Shown here: positions 26,630-35,219 of the stretch, in pieces
Numbering within the stretch: the stretch's first letter is position 1
Layout of the letters: the number at the start of each line of letters is the position of its first letter
Source of the DNA: Muribaculaceae bacterium
Lineage (GTDB): Bacteria > Bacteroidota > Bacteroidia > Bacteroidales > Muribaculaceae
DNA: 64,000 nt
NCBI GenBank assembly: GCA_009775265.1
Contig: VSPG01000001.1
Span: 124,001-188,000 of the forward strand
Reading direction: 5' to 3'
Program-made: the position numbers and the translations under genes
The notes under the pieces: generated by a model
Databases searched by the model: none
Told to the model about the DNA's origin: nothing
What the model saw: only the letters and a program-made list of their open reading frames with translations

Positions 26630-27916
26630 ATGAACGACTTGATAATTATTATAGCTCTTATTTTATTGAACGGAGTGTTTTCGATGTCGGAAGTAGCGCT
26701 GATTTCCGCACGAAAGCCGCGACTTGCGGCAGAGGCTCGGAAAGGGAGTAAAAACGCCCGTATTGCGCTGCAATTGTCAGAGGACCCTGACCGCTTTCTT
26801 TCTACTGTCCAGATTGGAATAACTCTTATAGGTATTCTTACCGGCCTTTTCTCAGGCGCGGCTTTTGCCGATGACCTGGCTGTACATATTAGGGGATTCG
26901 GTATCCGTATGACAACTGCCAAGATGCTGTCGCAGGCCATAATAGTGGTTGCCGTCACTTATCTTTCCATCGTGGTGGGCGAATTGCTGCCAAAGCGCAT
27001 CGGGCTTAACGCATCCTATCAGGTGGCTCTTGTTGTCGCACGTCCCATGCGTATTTTGTCGGTTATGACGATGCCTGCCGTATGGCTGCTTTCCAAATCG
27101 ACAAGTCTGCTGTCCGGGCTGCTTCACATCGGAAAGGATGGCGGTAAAGTAACAGAGGAGGAGATAAAATCGGTAATCCGCGAGGGAACACACGCCGGCG
27201 AGGTGAAGACGATGGAGCAGGACATCATGTTCCGTGCGCTTGTCATGGGCGACGAGAAGGTTAATTCCATAATGACCCCGCGAATCGATATTGTGGCACT
27301 TGACCTCGGCATGGATGTGGCGCAAATCAAGGAAGTGGTGCGCGACAACATGCACAGCGCGTATCCTGTGTATGACGCCGCGCATGAGGGTGTAGTCGGA
27401 ATAGTTTATCTGAAAGACCTCGTGTTTGAATTGTGCGACAGCGGATTTTCGCTTTCAGGCGTGGTGCGTCCCGGGGTATTCATGCCGGAAAGCATGCTGG
27501 TGTATGATGCGCTTGCTCTGATTAAGCGCGAAGGTGCGCATTGCGGTCTGGTGTGCGACGAATTCGGGGCAATGCAGGGTCTGCTCACGCTATGCGACAT
27601 CCTTGGGGGGCTCGTCGGTTCTGTAGAAGTGGGCACTGACGAGCCGTTCATCATAGAGCGCACACAAGGCGACGGCTGGCTTGTCGACGGCCAGTGTCCG
27701 GTATATGATTTCTTGACATTTTTCGAACTCGAAGAAGACTATGGACCGGCGGCTTATACCACAGTGGCCGGACTTGTGCTCGACATGCTTAAACGCATCC
27801 CTGCGACAGGCGATGCCGTGGCTTACAAGAATCTTAATATAGAAGTCGTTGATATGGATGGTGTGAGAATCGACAAACTGCTTGTCTCACGCATGCCTTC
27901 AATGTCGGTTATTTAG
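26630..27916 (+). CDS. CNNM/CorC-type membrane protein (hemolysin family)
   Basis: A 428-residue protein: DUF21/CNNM transmembrane domain (about 1-175, with EVALISARKPRL and VVGELLPKRIGL motifs), a CBS pair (about 200-330, beginning MTPRIDIVALDL), and the C-terminal CorC_HlyC domain (about 340-425). Family members are linked to magnesium or cobalt export, and the old name hemolysin is not informative. The stop codon overlaps the 3' end of the convergent cupin gene by 8 bases. It is divergent from the polysaccharide operon, with a 233-base gap between the two starts. Confidence 0.92.
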   Translation: MNDLIIIIALILLNGVFSMSEVALISARKPRLAAEARKGSKNARIALQLSEDPDRFLSTVQIGITLIGILTGLFSGAAFADDLAVHIRGFGIRMTTAKMLSQAIIVVAVTYLSIVVGELLPKRIGLNASYQVALVVARPMRILSVMTMPAVWLLSKSTSLLSGLLHIGKDGGKVTEEEIKSVIREGTHAGEVKTMEQDIMFRALVMGDEKVNSIMTPRIDIVALDLGMDVAQIKEVVRDNMHSAYPVYDAAHEGVVGIVYLKDLVFELCDSGFSLSGVVRPGVFMPESMLVYDALALIKREGAHCGLVCDEFGAMQGLLTLCDILGGLVGSVEVGTDEPFIIERTQGDGWLVDGQCPVYDFLTFFELEEDYGPAAYTTVAGLVLDMLKRIPATGDAVAYKNLNIEVVDMDGVRIDKLLVSRMPSMSVI

Positions 27917-28340
27917 CTTTTTTGAAGGACATGAAGTCCTTGTATTTGCGTATGTACTCGCTTTCGTCATATCTGTCGGACGCGAGCACAAGCACAACGG
28001 CTCCGGAGGAAAAGTCATATAATTCGTTCCATATCCCCGGCCGTACGTGAATCGCCATGTATGGTCGGTTGAGAACGATGGTCCGTTTTACAATGCCGTC
28101 GTCGAGCAGCAGGCTGAAACTTCCGGCCACTGCCACTATTACCTGATGTGTGCTTCTGTGGGCGTGGCCGCCCCGTGCGGAGCCGGCCGGCACATCGTAT
28201 AGATAAAACACCCTTCGGACATCAAAAGGCAAAGAACCGCCGTTTTCCACCACCGAAAGGTTGCCTTTGCGGAGGCTGTGGTGGCGGTCAAGTTCCAGAA
28301 TGTCGCAATCATGGACACGTGTCTGCCTGCTGTCTGACAT
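27909..28340 (-). CDS. FdtA/QdtA-like sugar 3,4-ketoisomerase cupin (copy 1)
   Basis: A 143-residue cupin from the ATG at 28340 (MSDSRQTRVHD); the ATG at 28400 would add an unlikely low-complexity Thr/Asn tail. The motif FYLYDVPAGSARGGHAHRSTHQ is the FdtA/QdtA/WxcM-like signature; enzymes of this family convert dTDP-4-keto-6-deoxyglucose to the 3-keto isomer on the way to amino-deoxy sugars. The HAH pair is intact. It overlaps the upstream paralogue by 32 bases, so both are made together. No transaminase or acyltransferase partner is next to it. Confidence 0.83.
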   Translation of the reverse strand: MSDSRQTRVHDCDILELDRHHSLRKGNLSVVENGGSLPFDVRRVFYLYDVPAGSARGGHAHRSTHQVIVAVAGSFSLLLDDGIVKRTIVLNRPYMAIHVRPGIWNELYDFSSGAVVLVLASDRYDESEYIRKYKDFMSFKKAK

Positions 28341-28728
28341 ATGATTTGAATTGCTTGTAGGTGTAAATGTAATCGTCGGTGTCGTATGGTTCGGATGCAA
28401 GAATCAGCGCCACCGAGTTTGTGCTGAAATCACTTATCTCACGCCATGTGCCGGCCGGGACGTAGAGGCCGTAATAGGAGCGGCTGAGTCTGAACGAACG
28501 TCGTTCATAGCCATCGTCCACCGCGACATCAAAACTTCCGGAAAGTGCTATTATCATTTCGCGGTTGCGTCGGTAGGCATGTCCTCCACGCATTTCGCCT
28601 CCGGGCACATCGTAAATCCAGTAGCAACGGGATATTTCAAACGGCACGTTTACCATTTCTTCTATGACCGACAGGTTGCCACGTCTGTCGAAAAACTTAG
28701 GTAGCTGAATGATTCGTGGTGCTTCCAT
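28309..28728 (-). CDS. FdtA/QdtA-like cupin (copy 2, altered active-site motif)
   Basis: A 139-residue paralogue of the next gene, with YWIYDVPGGEMRGGHAYRRN in the signature position: the second His of HAH is Tyr. The ATG at 28728 is preferred because a TATTTTTG box (28743-28736) lies just upstream of it, while the earlier ATG at 28746 would be inside or before the box. The pair could form a hetero-oligomer or supply two related sugar isomerases; which is not decidable here. Confidence 0.8.
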   Translation of the reverse strand: MEAPRIIQLPKFFDRRGNLSVIEEMVNVPFEISRCYWIYDVPGGEMRGGHAYRRNREMIIALSGSFDVAVDDGYERRSFRLSRSYYGLYVPAGTWREISDFSTNSVALILASEPYDTDDYIYTYKQFKSYVRQQADTCP

Positions 28729-28735
28729 AATATCG

Positions 28736-28743
28736 CAAAAATA
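28736..28743 (-). promoter_or_regulatory. -7 element (TATTTTTG) for the cupin pair
   Basis: A TAnnTTTG match 8 bases before the ATG at 28728 on the minus strand, which would give a leaderless or nearly leaderless message. No -33 TTTG is at the right distance, so support is moderate. Confidence 0.4.
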
Positions 28744-28785
28744 CAAAAAATATTTAACATGTACCTGCTTTCAGCCAAAATTCAG

Positions 28786-28793
28786 TAATTTTG
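28786..28793 (+). promoter_or_regulatory. -7 element (TAATTTTG) for the M3 peptidase gene
   Basis: A perfect TAnnTTTG match with the ATG at 28817 about 24 bases downstream. The -33 region does not match TTTG. Confidence 0.5.
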
Positions 28794-28816
28794 CAAAAAC
28801 AAATGATAAACCGCGA

Positions 28817-30931
28817 ATGAAAAAGTTTCTCATCCCTCTAACTTTGCTAATGTCAACAAGCTACATGAGCCAAGCACAAAACCCGCTTTTTGAGGAGTTC
28901 AAAGGCGTCCATCAGACAGCCCCCTTCTCAGCCATCGACAATACACACTGGATGCCAGCCATAGACCGTGGCATAGCCAACGCGCAGGCTGAAGTGGATG
29001 CAATTACCAGACAGCGTTCCACCCCTGATTTCGACAACACTATAGTTGCGCTGGAGCGTGTAGGAAAAGACCTCACCCGTGTACTTAACGTCTTTTTCCC
29101 GCTTCTCTCGGCCGATGCTGACGATGAGATGATGAACATCAGCATCGAGGCCTCACGCAAATTGTCGGAATACAGCACAAACATGATTCTGAATGAAGAA
29201 TTGTGGAAACGCGTGAAGTATGTTTATGACAACCGCGAGCTTTACAATTTGACTCCCGAACAGAACATGCTCCTGCAGAACACCTACGATTCGTTCGCTC
29301 TTTCGGGTGCCGCATTGGAGGGAGAGGACCGCGAGACGTTCAAAAAACTGAATGCCGAACTTTCGGAACTTACGACGAAATTCGGACAGAACGTGCAGAA
29401 AGAACTCCCCACTTATGAAGTGTGGCTCACGGCAGCCGACATTGACGGACTACCGGAAAGCAGTGTCAAAGCAGCTGCGGAAGCCGCAGCCGAAAAGGGT
29501 CGTGCCGGAGAATACCTGTTTACGCTTGACCAGCCTGTCTACATGGCGTTCATGAAATACTCCTCGCGTCCTGACTTGCGCGAGCGCATGTATCGCTTGT
29601 ATACGGGGCGCAACACATCCGGCGAGTACGATAACACTGCCGTGTTGCGCAGAATTGCAGAATTGCGCCTGCAGATAGCACGTCTGCTTGGTTCTAAAGA
29701 CTACGCCTCTCATTCTCTGCAACGCACCATGGCACAGTCCGTAGAAGGTGTGTATGGCCTGCTCGACCGTCTCCGCGACGCATACAAGCCTGCGCTCCGT
29801 AAAGAAATGAATGAGCTTGCAGTTTATGCGTCCAAACTTGAAGGGCGCGATGTAACCATAATGCCTTGGGATTACAGTTATTACGCCAATAAACTGAAAA
29901 GTGAGAAATATTCGTTTGATGAAGAGGCGCTGCGTCCGTATTTTGAACTTGGAAACGTCGTGGACGGAGTGTTCGGTCTTGCGACGAAGCTTTATGGACT
30001 TAAATTTACAGAAAATAAGGGCATAGAAGTATACCATCCCGATGTCAAGGCTTATGATGTGGCCGATGCCGATGGTAAATTTATCGGGGTTCTGTACACC
30101 GATTTCTTCCCGCGTGCAAGCAAGCGCCCCGGTGCATGGATGACAGGATTCCGCGACCAATGCGTCACGGAATCCGGCGTGGATCAGCGTCCGCACGTGT
30201 CCATTGTGATGAATTTCACCAAGCCTACCGGCGATACGCCTTCGCTGCTTACTCCATACGAGGTGGAAACATTCCTGCACGAATTCGGCCATGCGCTGCA
30301 CGGCTTGCTCACGGATGTGAACTATGCGTCTCTCAGCGGCACAAGCGTTTATCGTGACTTTGTGGAGCTCCCTTCGCAGTTCAACGAAAATTATCTGACG
30401 GAACGTGAATTCCTCGACGGCTTTGCCCGCCATTATAAAACCGGTGAATCGATTCCGCAGGAACTTGTCGACGGCCTTGTCTCAAGCGCCCAGTTCGGAG
30501 CCGCATATGCATGTATGCGTCAGCTTATGTTCGGCTATCTTGACATGGCATGGCACACTATCGATGCTCCTGTCGGTGATGTGGCCGATTTCGAGCGGCG
30601 CGCAGTAAAACAGGTCGAGATTTTCGCGCCGGTTGAAGGCACGTCTATTTCGCCCCAGTTCAGTCATATTTTTGCCGGAGGATATGCTGCCGGTTACTAC
30701 AGCTACAAATGGGCGGAGGTGCTTGATGCTGATGCATTCTCGCTTTTTAAGAAAAACGGCATTTTTGACAAAGCGACGGCGGATTCTTTCCGCACGAATA
30801 TCCTGATGAAGGGCGGCACAGAAAATCCCGCAGAGCTATACCGCCGTTTCCGCGGACAGGAGCCGGGTATCGAGGCATTGCTCGAGCGCGACGGCATAAA
30901 GCCTCAGATTGCTCTGCCCGAAAAACGCTGA
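28817..30931 (+). CDS. dcp: M3 family peptidyl-dipeptidase (Dcp-like), exported
   Basis: A 704-residue zinc peptidase. The start at 28817 gives a signal peptide, MKKFLIPLTLLMSTSYMSQA; the longer frame from 28709 would cross the -7 box. The zinc site HEFGHALHG is present, with the downstream Glu region in VELPSQFNENYL. Length and the NPLFEEFKGVHQTAPFSAID start match Dcp/oligopeptidase A. It trims dipeptides from peptide C-termini, here most likely in the periplasm. Divergent from the cupin pair. Confidence 0.93.
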   Translation: MKKFLIPLTLLMSTSYMSQAQNPLFEEFKGVHQTAPFSAIDNTHWMPAIDRGIANAQAEVDAITRQRSTPDFDNTIVALERVGKDLTRVLNVFFPLLSADADDEMMNISIEASRKLSEYSTNMILNEELWKRVKYVYDNRELYNLTPEQNMLLQNTYDSFALSGAALEGEDRETFKKLNAELSELTTKFGQNVQKELPTYEVWLTAADIDGLPESSVKAAAEAAAEKGRAGEYLFTLDQPVYMAFMKYSSRPDLRERMYRLYTGRNTSGEYDNTAVLRRIAELRLQIARLLGSKDYASHSLQRTMAQSVEGVYGLLDRLRDAYKPALRKEMNELAVYASKLEGRDVTIMPWDYSYYANKLKSEKYSFDEEALRPYFELGNVVDGVFGLATKLYGLKFTENKGIEVYHPDVKAYDVADADGKFIGVLYTDFFPRASKRPGAWMTGFRDQCVTESGVDQRPHVSIVMNFTKPTGDTPSLLTPYEVETFLHEFGHALHGLLTDVNYASLSGTSVYRDFVELPSQFNENYLTEREFLDGFARHYKTGESIPQELVDGLVSSAQFGAAYACMRQLMFGYLDMAWHTIDAPVGDVADFERRAVKQVEIFAPVEGTSISPQFSHIFAGGYAAGYYSYKWAEVLDADAFSLFKKNGIFDKATADSFRTNILMKGGTENPAELYRRFRGQEPGIEALLERDGIKPQIALPEKR

Positions 30932-30935
30932 TGCG

Positions 30936-31409
30936 TTGATACGGACAAGTATATTCAGCATCGCCCCCTCGGCCACGGCTGCGCTTCTTGCGCGCCGATG
31001 GCTTGGGAGGCGATGGCTGTTTTTGGTGTTGCCGGTTGCTGCGGCTTTGATGGCCGGAGTTTTTGATATACGCATGTTCGTGGTGGCTTTTGTTCTGATG
31101 CTTGTGATATGGCAGGTGGCCTTGACATTCGTTTGGCTCGGCAATGCGCTGGAACCGGATTCCGTGAGAGCTTCGTGCCCGCATGCGGTGGAATTCGATG
31201 AAGACGGATTCCGAATCGTGTATGCCGAGCGGGAAGGCTATCCTACGCCGGCAAGCGAACGCATAGAATGGCGACAGGTGAAGCTTGTAGAACATGAAAA
31301 AGACAGGGTGTTGTATCAGACGGAATCAGGACGTTTGGTAGTCGTCCCGACAAGCGTTATGGATGTTGCCCAGTGGCGGTGTATCAATGATTGGAGCGGC
31401 CATCGTTGA
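30936..31409 (+). CDS. YcxB-like membrane protein of unknown function
   Basis: A frame of about 157 residues from a TTG at 30936, four bases after the peptidase stop; there is no ATG until residue 42 inside the first membrane segments, so a TTG start is the best guess and a TTG at 30909 is the alternative. Two transmembrane segments (FLVLPVAAALMAGVF and FVVAFVLMLVIWQVALTFVW) precede a soluble C-terminal domain (FDEDGFRIVY, IEWRQVKLVEHEKDRVLY, LVVVPTSVMD), the usual YcxB-like arrangement. Function unknown. Probably co-transcribed with the peptidase. Confidence 0.65.
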   Translation: MIRTSIFSIAPSATAALLARRWLGRRWLFLVLPVAAALMAGVFDIRMFVVAFVLMLVIWQVALTFVWLGNALEPDSVRASCPHAVEFDEDGFRIVYAEREGYPTPASERIEWRQVKLVEHEKDRVLYQTESGRLVVVPTSVMDVAQWRCINDWSGHR

Positions 31410-31447
31410 CATGTGAACTTTGGCACATTCTTTGCATTATCATATAT

Positions 31448-33634
31448 ATGACCCGCAAAGAAATAAACGACTTCAAGACCTCTGCAGTGGGTGCCATTGA
31501 CGGCGGCCGCCTGTGCGAGGCGATAAGAATGGTACGCGAATTGCCGTCGGACATTGTGTCTTACGGTGTCCGACGCAAGCTTGACGATGCAACTGAGCAT
31601 TATCGCTACATGTTGCGGTATTTTACTGATGGTGCAGCAGACCCGTCGCGTCACCAGAATTACGACGACCTGCGTGCGGATTTACGCATGATTGTGGATT
31701 GCTGTGTGCGTGCCATGCTTTCGGAGGCAACGCCTACGTTGTATTATAATAATGTGCGTACATATGCCGTGAATTCCGGGCGTGGCATCACCGATACTAT
31801 AGATGAATATCTTGCTGCAATCGGTGAATTGTCGGCGACATTCGGAATAGACGACCGTGCAGAAACTTTGCGTAGGCATGCAGACGGCCTTGCCCATGAA
31901 CTTTTCAATAGGGTGTGGACTACATTTCCTATGGAAAAATCTGCCTCAGAATGCATAGGACGGATATTTGGGCCGGACTCCACGGTGGCGCATGGCATGA
32001 GGATGCGGATGGTTGCCGCATTGGGTCTGGGGCTTATGGAATTTTACGATGTCCGTCGAATATGCCTTCTTGCCGATATACTCGATTGCGTGTCCGACGA
32101 ACGTGAGGCTGAAGCCGCCGTGGCGTGGCTGTTGCTGGCGATGTTTCGTTACCGCAAACGCAGCCATCCTCGCAGTGTAGGCGAGCGTTTGGCCGCCGCG
32201 GCGGAGCATCCTTTGTGGCGAAAACGCATTCGGACCATATACCTTGAGCTGCTGCGTGCGCGCGATACCGAGCGCGTATCGCGGCAGATACGTGAGGAGA
32301 TGATGCCTGACATAATGAAACTCGGCCGCGATATTATCGACATTCGTTCCATCGGTTCGGATGAGAATATGGAGCTTGACATCAATCCCGAATGGGAGGA
32401 ACGTCTGCGTGAAAACGGAATGTACGACCGCATGCGCGAATTTTCAGAAATGACGGCAGAAGGCGCAGATGTTTTTATGGGGGCTTTCTCTCACCTGAAA
32501 AATTATCCATTTTTCAGCAATATCGATGCATGGTTCACACCTTTCGACGAGTCTCAGCAAGAAGTTTCCGACGCTCTTTCAGGCGATATGCATTCGTTCG
32601 TGGATATGCTCACACGTATGCCGATGCCTTGCGACAACGATAAGTTTTCGATACTGTTTTCGCTGTCGGCAGCCCCGGCCGACAAACGTGAAATGATAGG
32701 CCGCCAGCTTGAAAGCCAGCGTGTGGCCATGGAGCATGCCGGAGCTTTTATGAATGCAGGATCGGATAATGGCGGCAATGCACGCTCCTACGTTCAGAAT
32801 TTATATCGTTTTTTCAAGTTGTATTCGCGCAGGAACGAGTTTTTCGACCCGTTTGCACATAAATTTTTCATTTACGGCATAGAGGAGCTTGATGGTGCGT
32901 TAAAAACGCCTGATATATTGAAGCCTATAGCCGAACTGCTGTTCAAAATACAGGCCTGGGAAGACTTGCGCAAGTGTCTTGACACGATAGCGTCGGTCGA
33001 GGAACCGACGCCGGAAATATATCAAAAGCGCGGTTATTGCTGCGAACAGCTGGGGATGGATGCCGAGGCTGCGGATAATTATGGTTATGCCGATCTTATG
33101 GACGGCACATCTGCATGGACTTTAAAGCGTCTTGCAGCCACTTTGCGACGTTGCGGCCGTTCTGTTCAGGCTGTCGATGTGCTTCGGCGGCTTTGCCGCA
33201 TGCAGCCTGATTCATCGTCTACTGCCATAAATCTGGCATATGCTCTTATTGAATCCGGCGATTACGTGGCTGCGTCCGTACAACTGCGCGAGGTGGAAGA
33301 ACGTGGTGGAGCTGGACGCAAGCTTGACAGGGCTTTGGCATGGTGCGCTTTCATGTCCGGCGATATGGACACGGCCCGCGAACGCTACAGGAGCGTGCTT
33401 CACGATGCTCCCACCGCACAGGATTTTCTGAATGCCGGACATTTTGCCTGGGCTGAAGGCCGTATCGGTGATGCTGTAGTGCTATACCGCCGCACCATGA
33501 ATGCCGATGGATTGGATATATCCGGGGTAGAACAGGCGATTAGGGCCGACTTTTCGGCGCTTAGTTCGGCGGGTGTGAATATCGGGGATTTGCCTCTTAT
33601 TCTTGATGCTGTCGTTTTAGATATTGTAGATTAG
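31448..33634 (+). CDS. Large helical/TPR-containing protein of unknown function
   Basis: A 728-residue soluble protein from the ATG at 31448 (MTRKEINDFKTSAVG). It has no signal peptide or membrane segment. The N-terminal 500 residues are alpha-helical with no family I recognise; residues from about 540 on form tetratricopeptide-like repeats (TPEIYQKRGYCCEQLGMDAEAADNYGYAD and similar units of 34 residues). Such proteins in Bacteroidales are annotated only as TPR or hypothetical; a scaffold role is a guess. Its 3' end overlaps the convergent envelope gene by 18 bases. Confidence 0.8.
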   Translation: MTRKEINDFKTSAVGAIDGGRLCEAIRMVRELPSDIVSYGVRRKLDDATEHYRYMLRYFTDGAADPSRHQNYDDLRADLRMIVDCCVRAMLSEATPTLYYNNVRTYAVNSGRGITDTIDEYLAAIGELSATFGIDDRAETLRRHADGLAHELFNRVWTTFPMEKSASECIGRIFGPDSTVAHGMRMRMVAALGLGLMEFYDVRRICLLADILDCVSDEREAEAAVAWLLLAMFRYRKRSHPRSVGERLAAAAEHPLWRKRIRTIYLELLRARDTERVSRQIREEMMPDIMKLGRDIIDIRSIGSDENMELDINPEWEERLRENGMYDRMREFSEMTAEGADVFMGAFSHLKNYPFFSNIDAWFTPFDESQQEVSDALSGDMHSFVDMLTRMPMPCDNDKFSILFSLSAAPADKREMIGRQLESQRVAMEHAGAFMNAGSDNGGNARSYVQNLYRFFKLYSRRNEFFDPFAHKFFIYGIEELDGALKTPDILKPIAELLFKIQAWEDLRKCLDTIASVEEPTPEIYQKRGYCCEQLGMDAEAADNYGYADLMDGTSAWTLKRLAATLRRCGRSVQAVDVLRRLCRMQPDSSSTAINLAYALIESGDYVAASVQLREVEERGGAGRKLDRALAWCAFMSGDMDTARERYRSVLHDAPTAQDFLNAGHFAWAEGRIGDAVVLYRRTMNADGLDISGVEQAIRADFSALSSAGVNIGDLPLILDAVVLDIVD

Positions 33635-34303
33635 GCCGATGCCTATCGACAGCATATCAGAAAAAGGAACTGACTTGTTGAGGAATTTTTGCCGAACGTA
33701 TAAATCGCAGGTGGAGATTTCGTAATAAAGAGAAAGTTCACGGCCGAGCCGTCGCTTTTCGGCAGGTATCAGTAGTGAGAACCGTTGGCCTATGCCTAAA
33801 TGGAAACGTATGCGGCTTGAAAATCCATAGTAGCCGTCAGGGTATCGGTCCGGCTCCGATGTCCAAAAGTCGCTGTGCAGGATTGAATTGACAAATAGTG
33901 TGGCATAAAGCGGTTTTACGGCAAAATGTCTTTTAACGGGTAGTGTCCATGGTATATACACTTCTTTAAGTGTCAGGCTCCAATAGGTGTGCCAATAATG
34001 CTGTTTTGGAATTACACCCAGCATCACATGTGTCTCCCATCGGTTGCCGCACCCGTAGTCCCATCCTATGCCAAGAGCCACAGAGCCGGTGCTTCCGGCA
34101 TATTGTATGGAACTCAGGTTCGGGATGAGTTTCATCCAGCGCTGCTCACGCTTTTTTAAATGCTGGATGTAGCGCTCGTTATATTCAGCCGAAGTACTGT
34201 CCGCAGTCGGAGTCTCTACAGCTTCAGATGTAAGAAATCCATTCAGGCATAGTATCAGCCCTACGATAACGCGGAGCGCATGCCTAAAACTCAATTGCAT
34301 CAT
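33617..34303 (-). CDS. Hypothetical envelope protein
   Basis: A 228-residue protein from MMQLSFRHALRVIVGLILCL; the second ATG, one codon on, is equally possible. A signal peptide is followed by a short helical linker with KKREQRWMKLIPN, then alternating aromatic beta strands (VALGIGWDYGCG, ETHVMLGVIPK, SRIRFHLGIGQRFSLLIP) ending in IGIGLIYNI, so it may be a small outer-membrane barrel. It overlaps the phosphoesterase gene upstream by 20 bases and is likely translated with it. Function unknown. Confidence 0.7.
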   Translation of the reverse strand: MMQLSFRHALRVIVGLILCLNGFLTSEAVETPTADSTSAEYNERYIQHLKKREQRWMKLIPNLSSIQYAGSTGSVALGIGWDYGCGNRWETHVMLGVIPKQHYWHTYWSLTLKEVYIPWTLPVKRHFAVKPLYATLFVNSILHSDFWTSEPDRYPDGYYGFSSRIRFHLGIGQRFSLLIPAEKRRLGRELSLYYEISTCDLYVRQKFLNKSVPFSDMLSIGIGLIYNI

Positions 34304-35153
34304 AAGTATAACCGTCTTTTGTGACTGTGAATACCATGAACATTCTCTTTGCAATATTAGGCGCCTGGTAATATAAAATTCCGTTTTCGAATATATCGGT
34401 GACGGCGAGGCTGTGGTTATGGCCGTTTATACAGAATGCTTTGTTTTTTATTCCGTCTGTCTCGTCGTCATTCTGCATCATTCCAGGAAAATTCTGTAAA
34501 TAATAGCCGAACGGCTTTGCCACGTTGTTGTTGAACTGTTCATCGTAGGGGCGTGAGTGCATGGCTACAATTGTGTGCGTTATGCTGTCAGGCTTGTTGG
34601 CGTTAAGTTCCGCCACAAGTGCGGCGTCCGATTCTATAAATCCCAAATCCGGAACAGGCCGCGAATAATCATATTCGAGAGCTACTGTATTGAGACATAT
34701 AAAATGGGTGTGTCCGATGTTGAAACTGAAATTGGGTTCTCCGTAAATATAGCGGAACGTGTCGTCGCCGTTGCCTACGCAGTCGTGGTTGCCTAAGACC
34801 ATTATATAAGGTATGCCGGTGCACTCGAACAAATCTCTGCACCATAAGAACTCTTTTGGCAGGCCGAAGTCGGTCTGGTCACCTCCGTGTACTATGAAGT
34901 CTATGTCGCCTCGGGAGCATATTCGGTCGAGGGCGTCGCGCATGTCGTCATAAGAGCCTTGCGTATCGGTTAAGAATGCGAAACTAAAGCTCCCGTCGGC
35001 ATCTGCTTTTGCTTGAATTTGAGGGATGTTGCGCTCATGAATGCCGACAGGTGCCGTCAAGCGGACAGAGTAGGGGTGTGATTCGAAGTTTTCGCATGCA
35101 CACATCGTGAGGCATGCTCCGGCTATAAGAATTGGTTTATATAAAAAAGTCAT
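34284..35153 (-). CDS. Lipoprotein metallophosphoesterase (calcineurin-like)
   Basis: A 289-residue protein with a lipoprotein signal; the lipid Cys is 18 or 20 in CLTMCACENF. The dinuclear-metal phosphoesterase motifs are all present: FLTDTQGSYDD, VHGGDQTDFG, VLGNHDCVG, AMHSRPYDE and INGHNHSLAV. It hydrolyses phosphate esters outside the cytoplasm; substrate unknown. The start codon lies inside the 3' arm of the terminator hairpin of the preceding gene, and the T run of that terminator encodes residues 2-4. No other start would keep the lipoprotein signal. Confidence 0.88.
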   Translation of the reverse strand: MTFLYKPILIAGACLTMCACENFESHPYSVRLTAPVGIHERNIPQIQAKADADGSFSFAFLTDTQGSYDDMRDALDRICSRGDIDFIVHGGDQTDFGLPKEFLWCRDLFECTGIPYIMVLGNHDCVGNGDDTFRYIYGEPNFSFNIGHTHFICLNTVALEYDYSRPVPDLGFIESDAALVAELNANKPDSITHTIVAMHSRPYDEQFNNNVAKPFGYYLQNFPGMMQNDDETDGIKNKAFCINGHNHSLAVTDIFENGILYYQAPNIAKRMFMVFTVTKDGYTYDAIEF

Positions 35154-35183
35154 GCTGCAAATTTAGTGTATTTGCAGCATGAC
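35149..35183 (-). terminator. Terminator/attenuator hairpin overlapping the phosphoesterase start
   Basis: Perfect 14-base arms (35149-35162 and 35170-35183; GTCATGCTGCAAAT) with a 7-base loop, followed on the minus strand by ACTTTTTTAT. It lies 37 bases after the stop of the DXS-C-like gene and covers the ATG at 35153-35151, so it can both end the upstream transcript and hide the next start. Confidence 0.75.
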
Positions 35184-35219
35184 TCGGTTTGTTGTTGAGG
35201 TTTAGAATAATAAATAGTC

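Noticed and set aside
29450..30433. Open frame of 327 codons antisense to the M3 peptidase
   Set aside because: No recognised domain, no promoter, no signal peptide; the plus-strand peptidase is complete and conserved.
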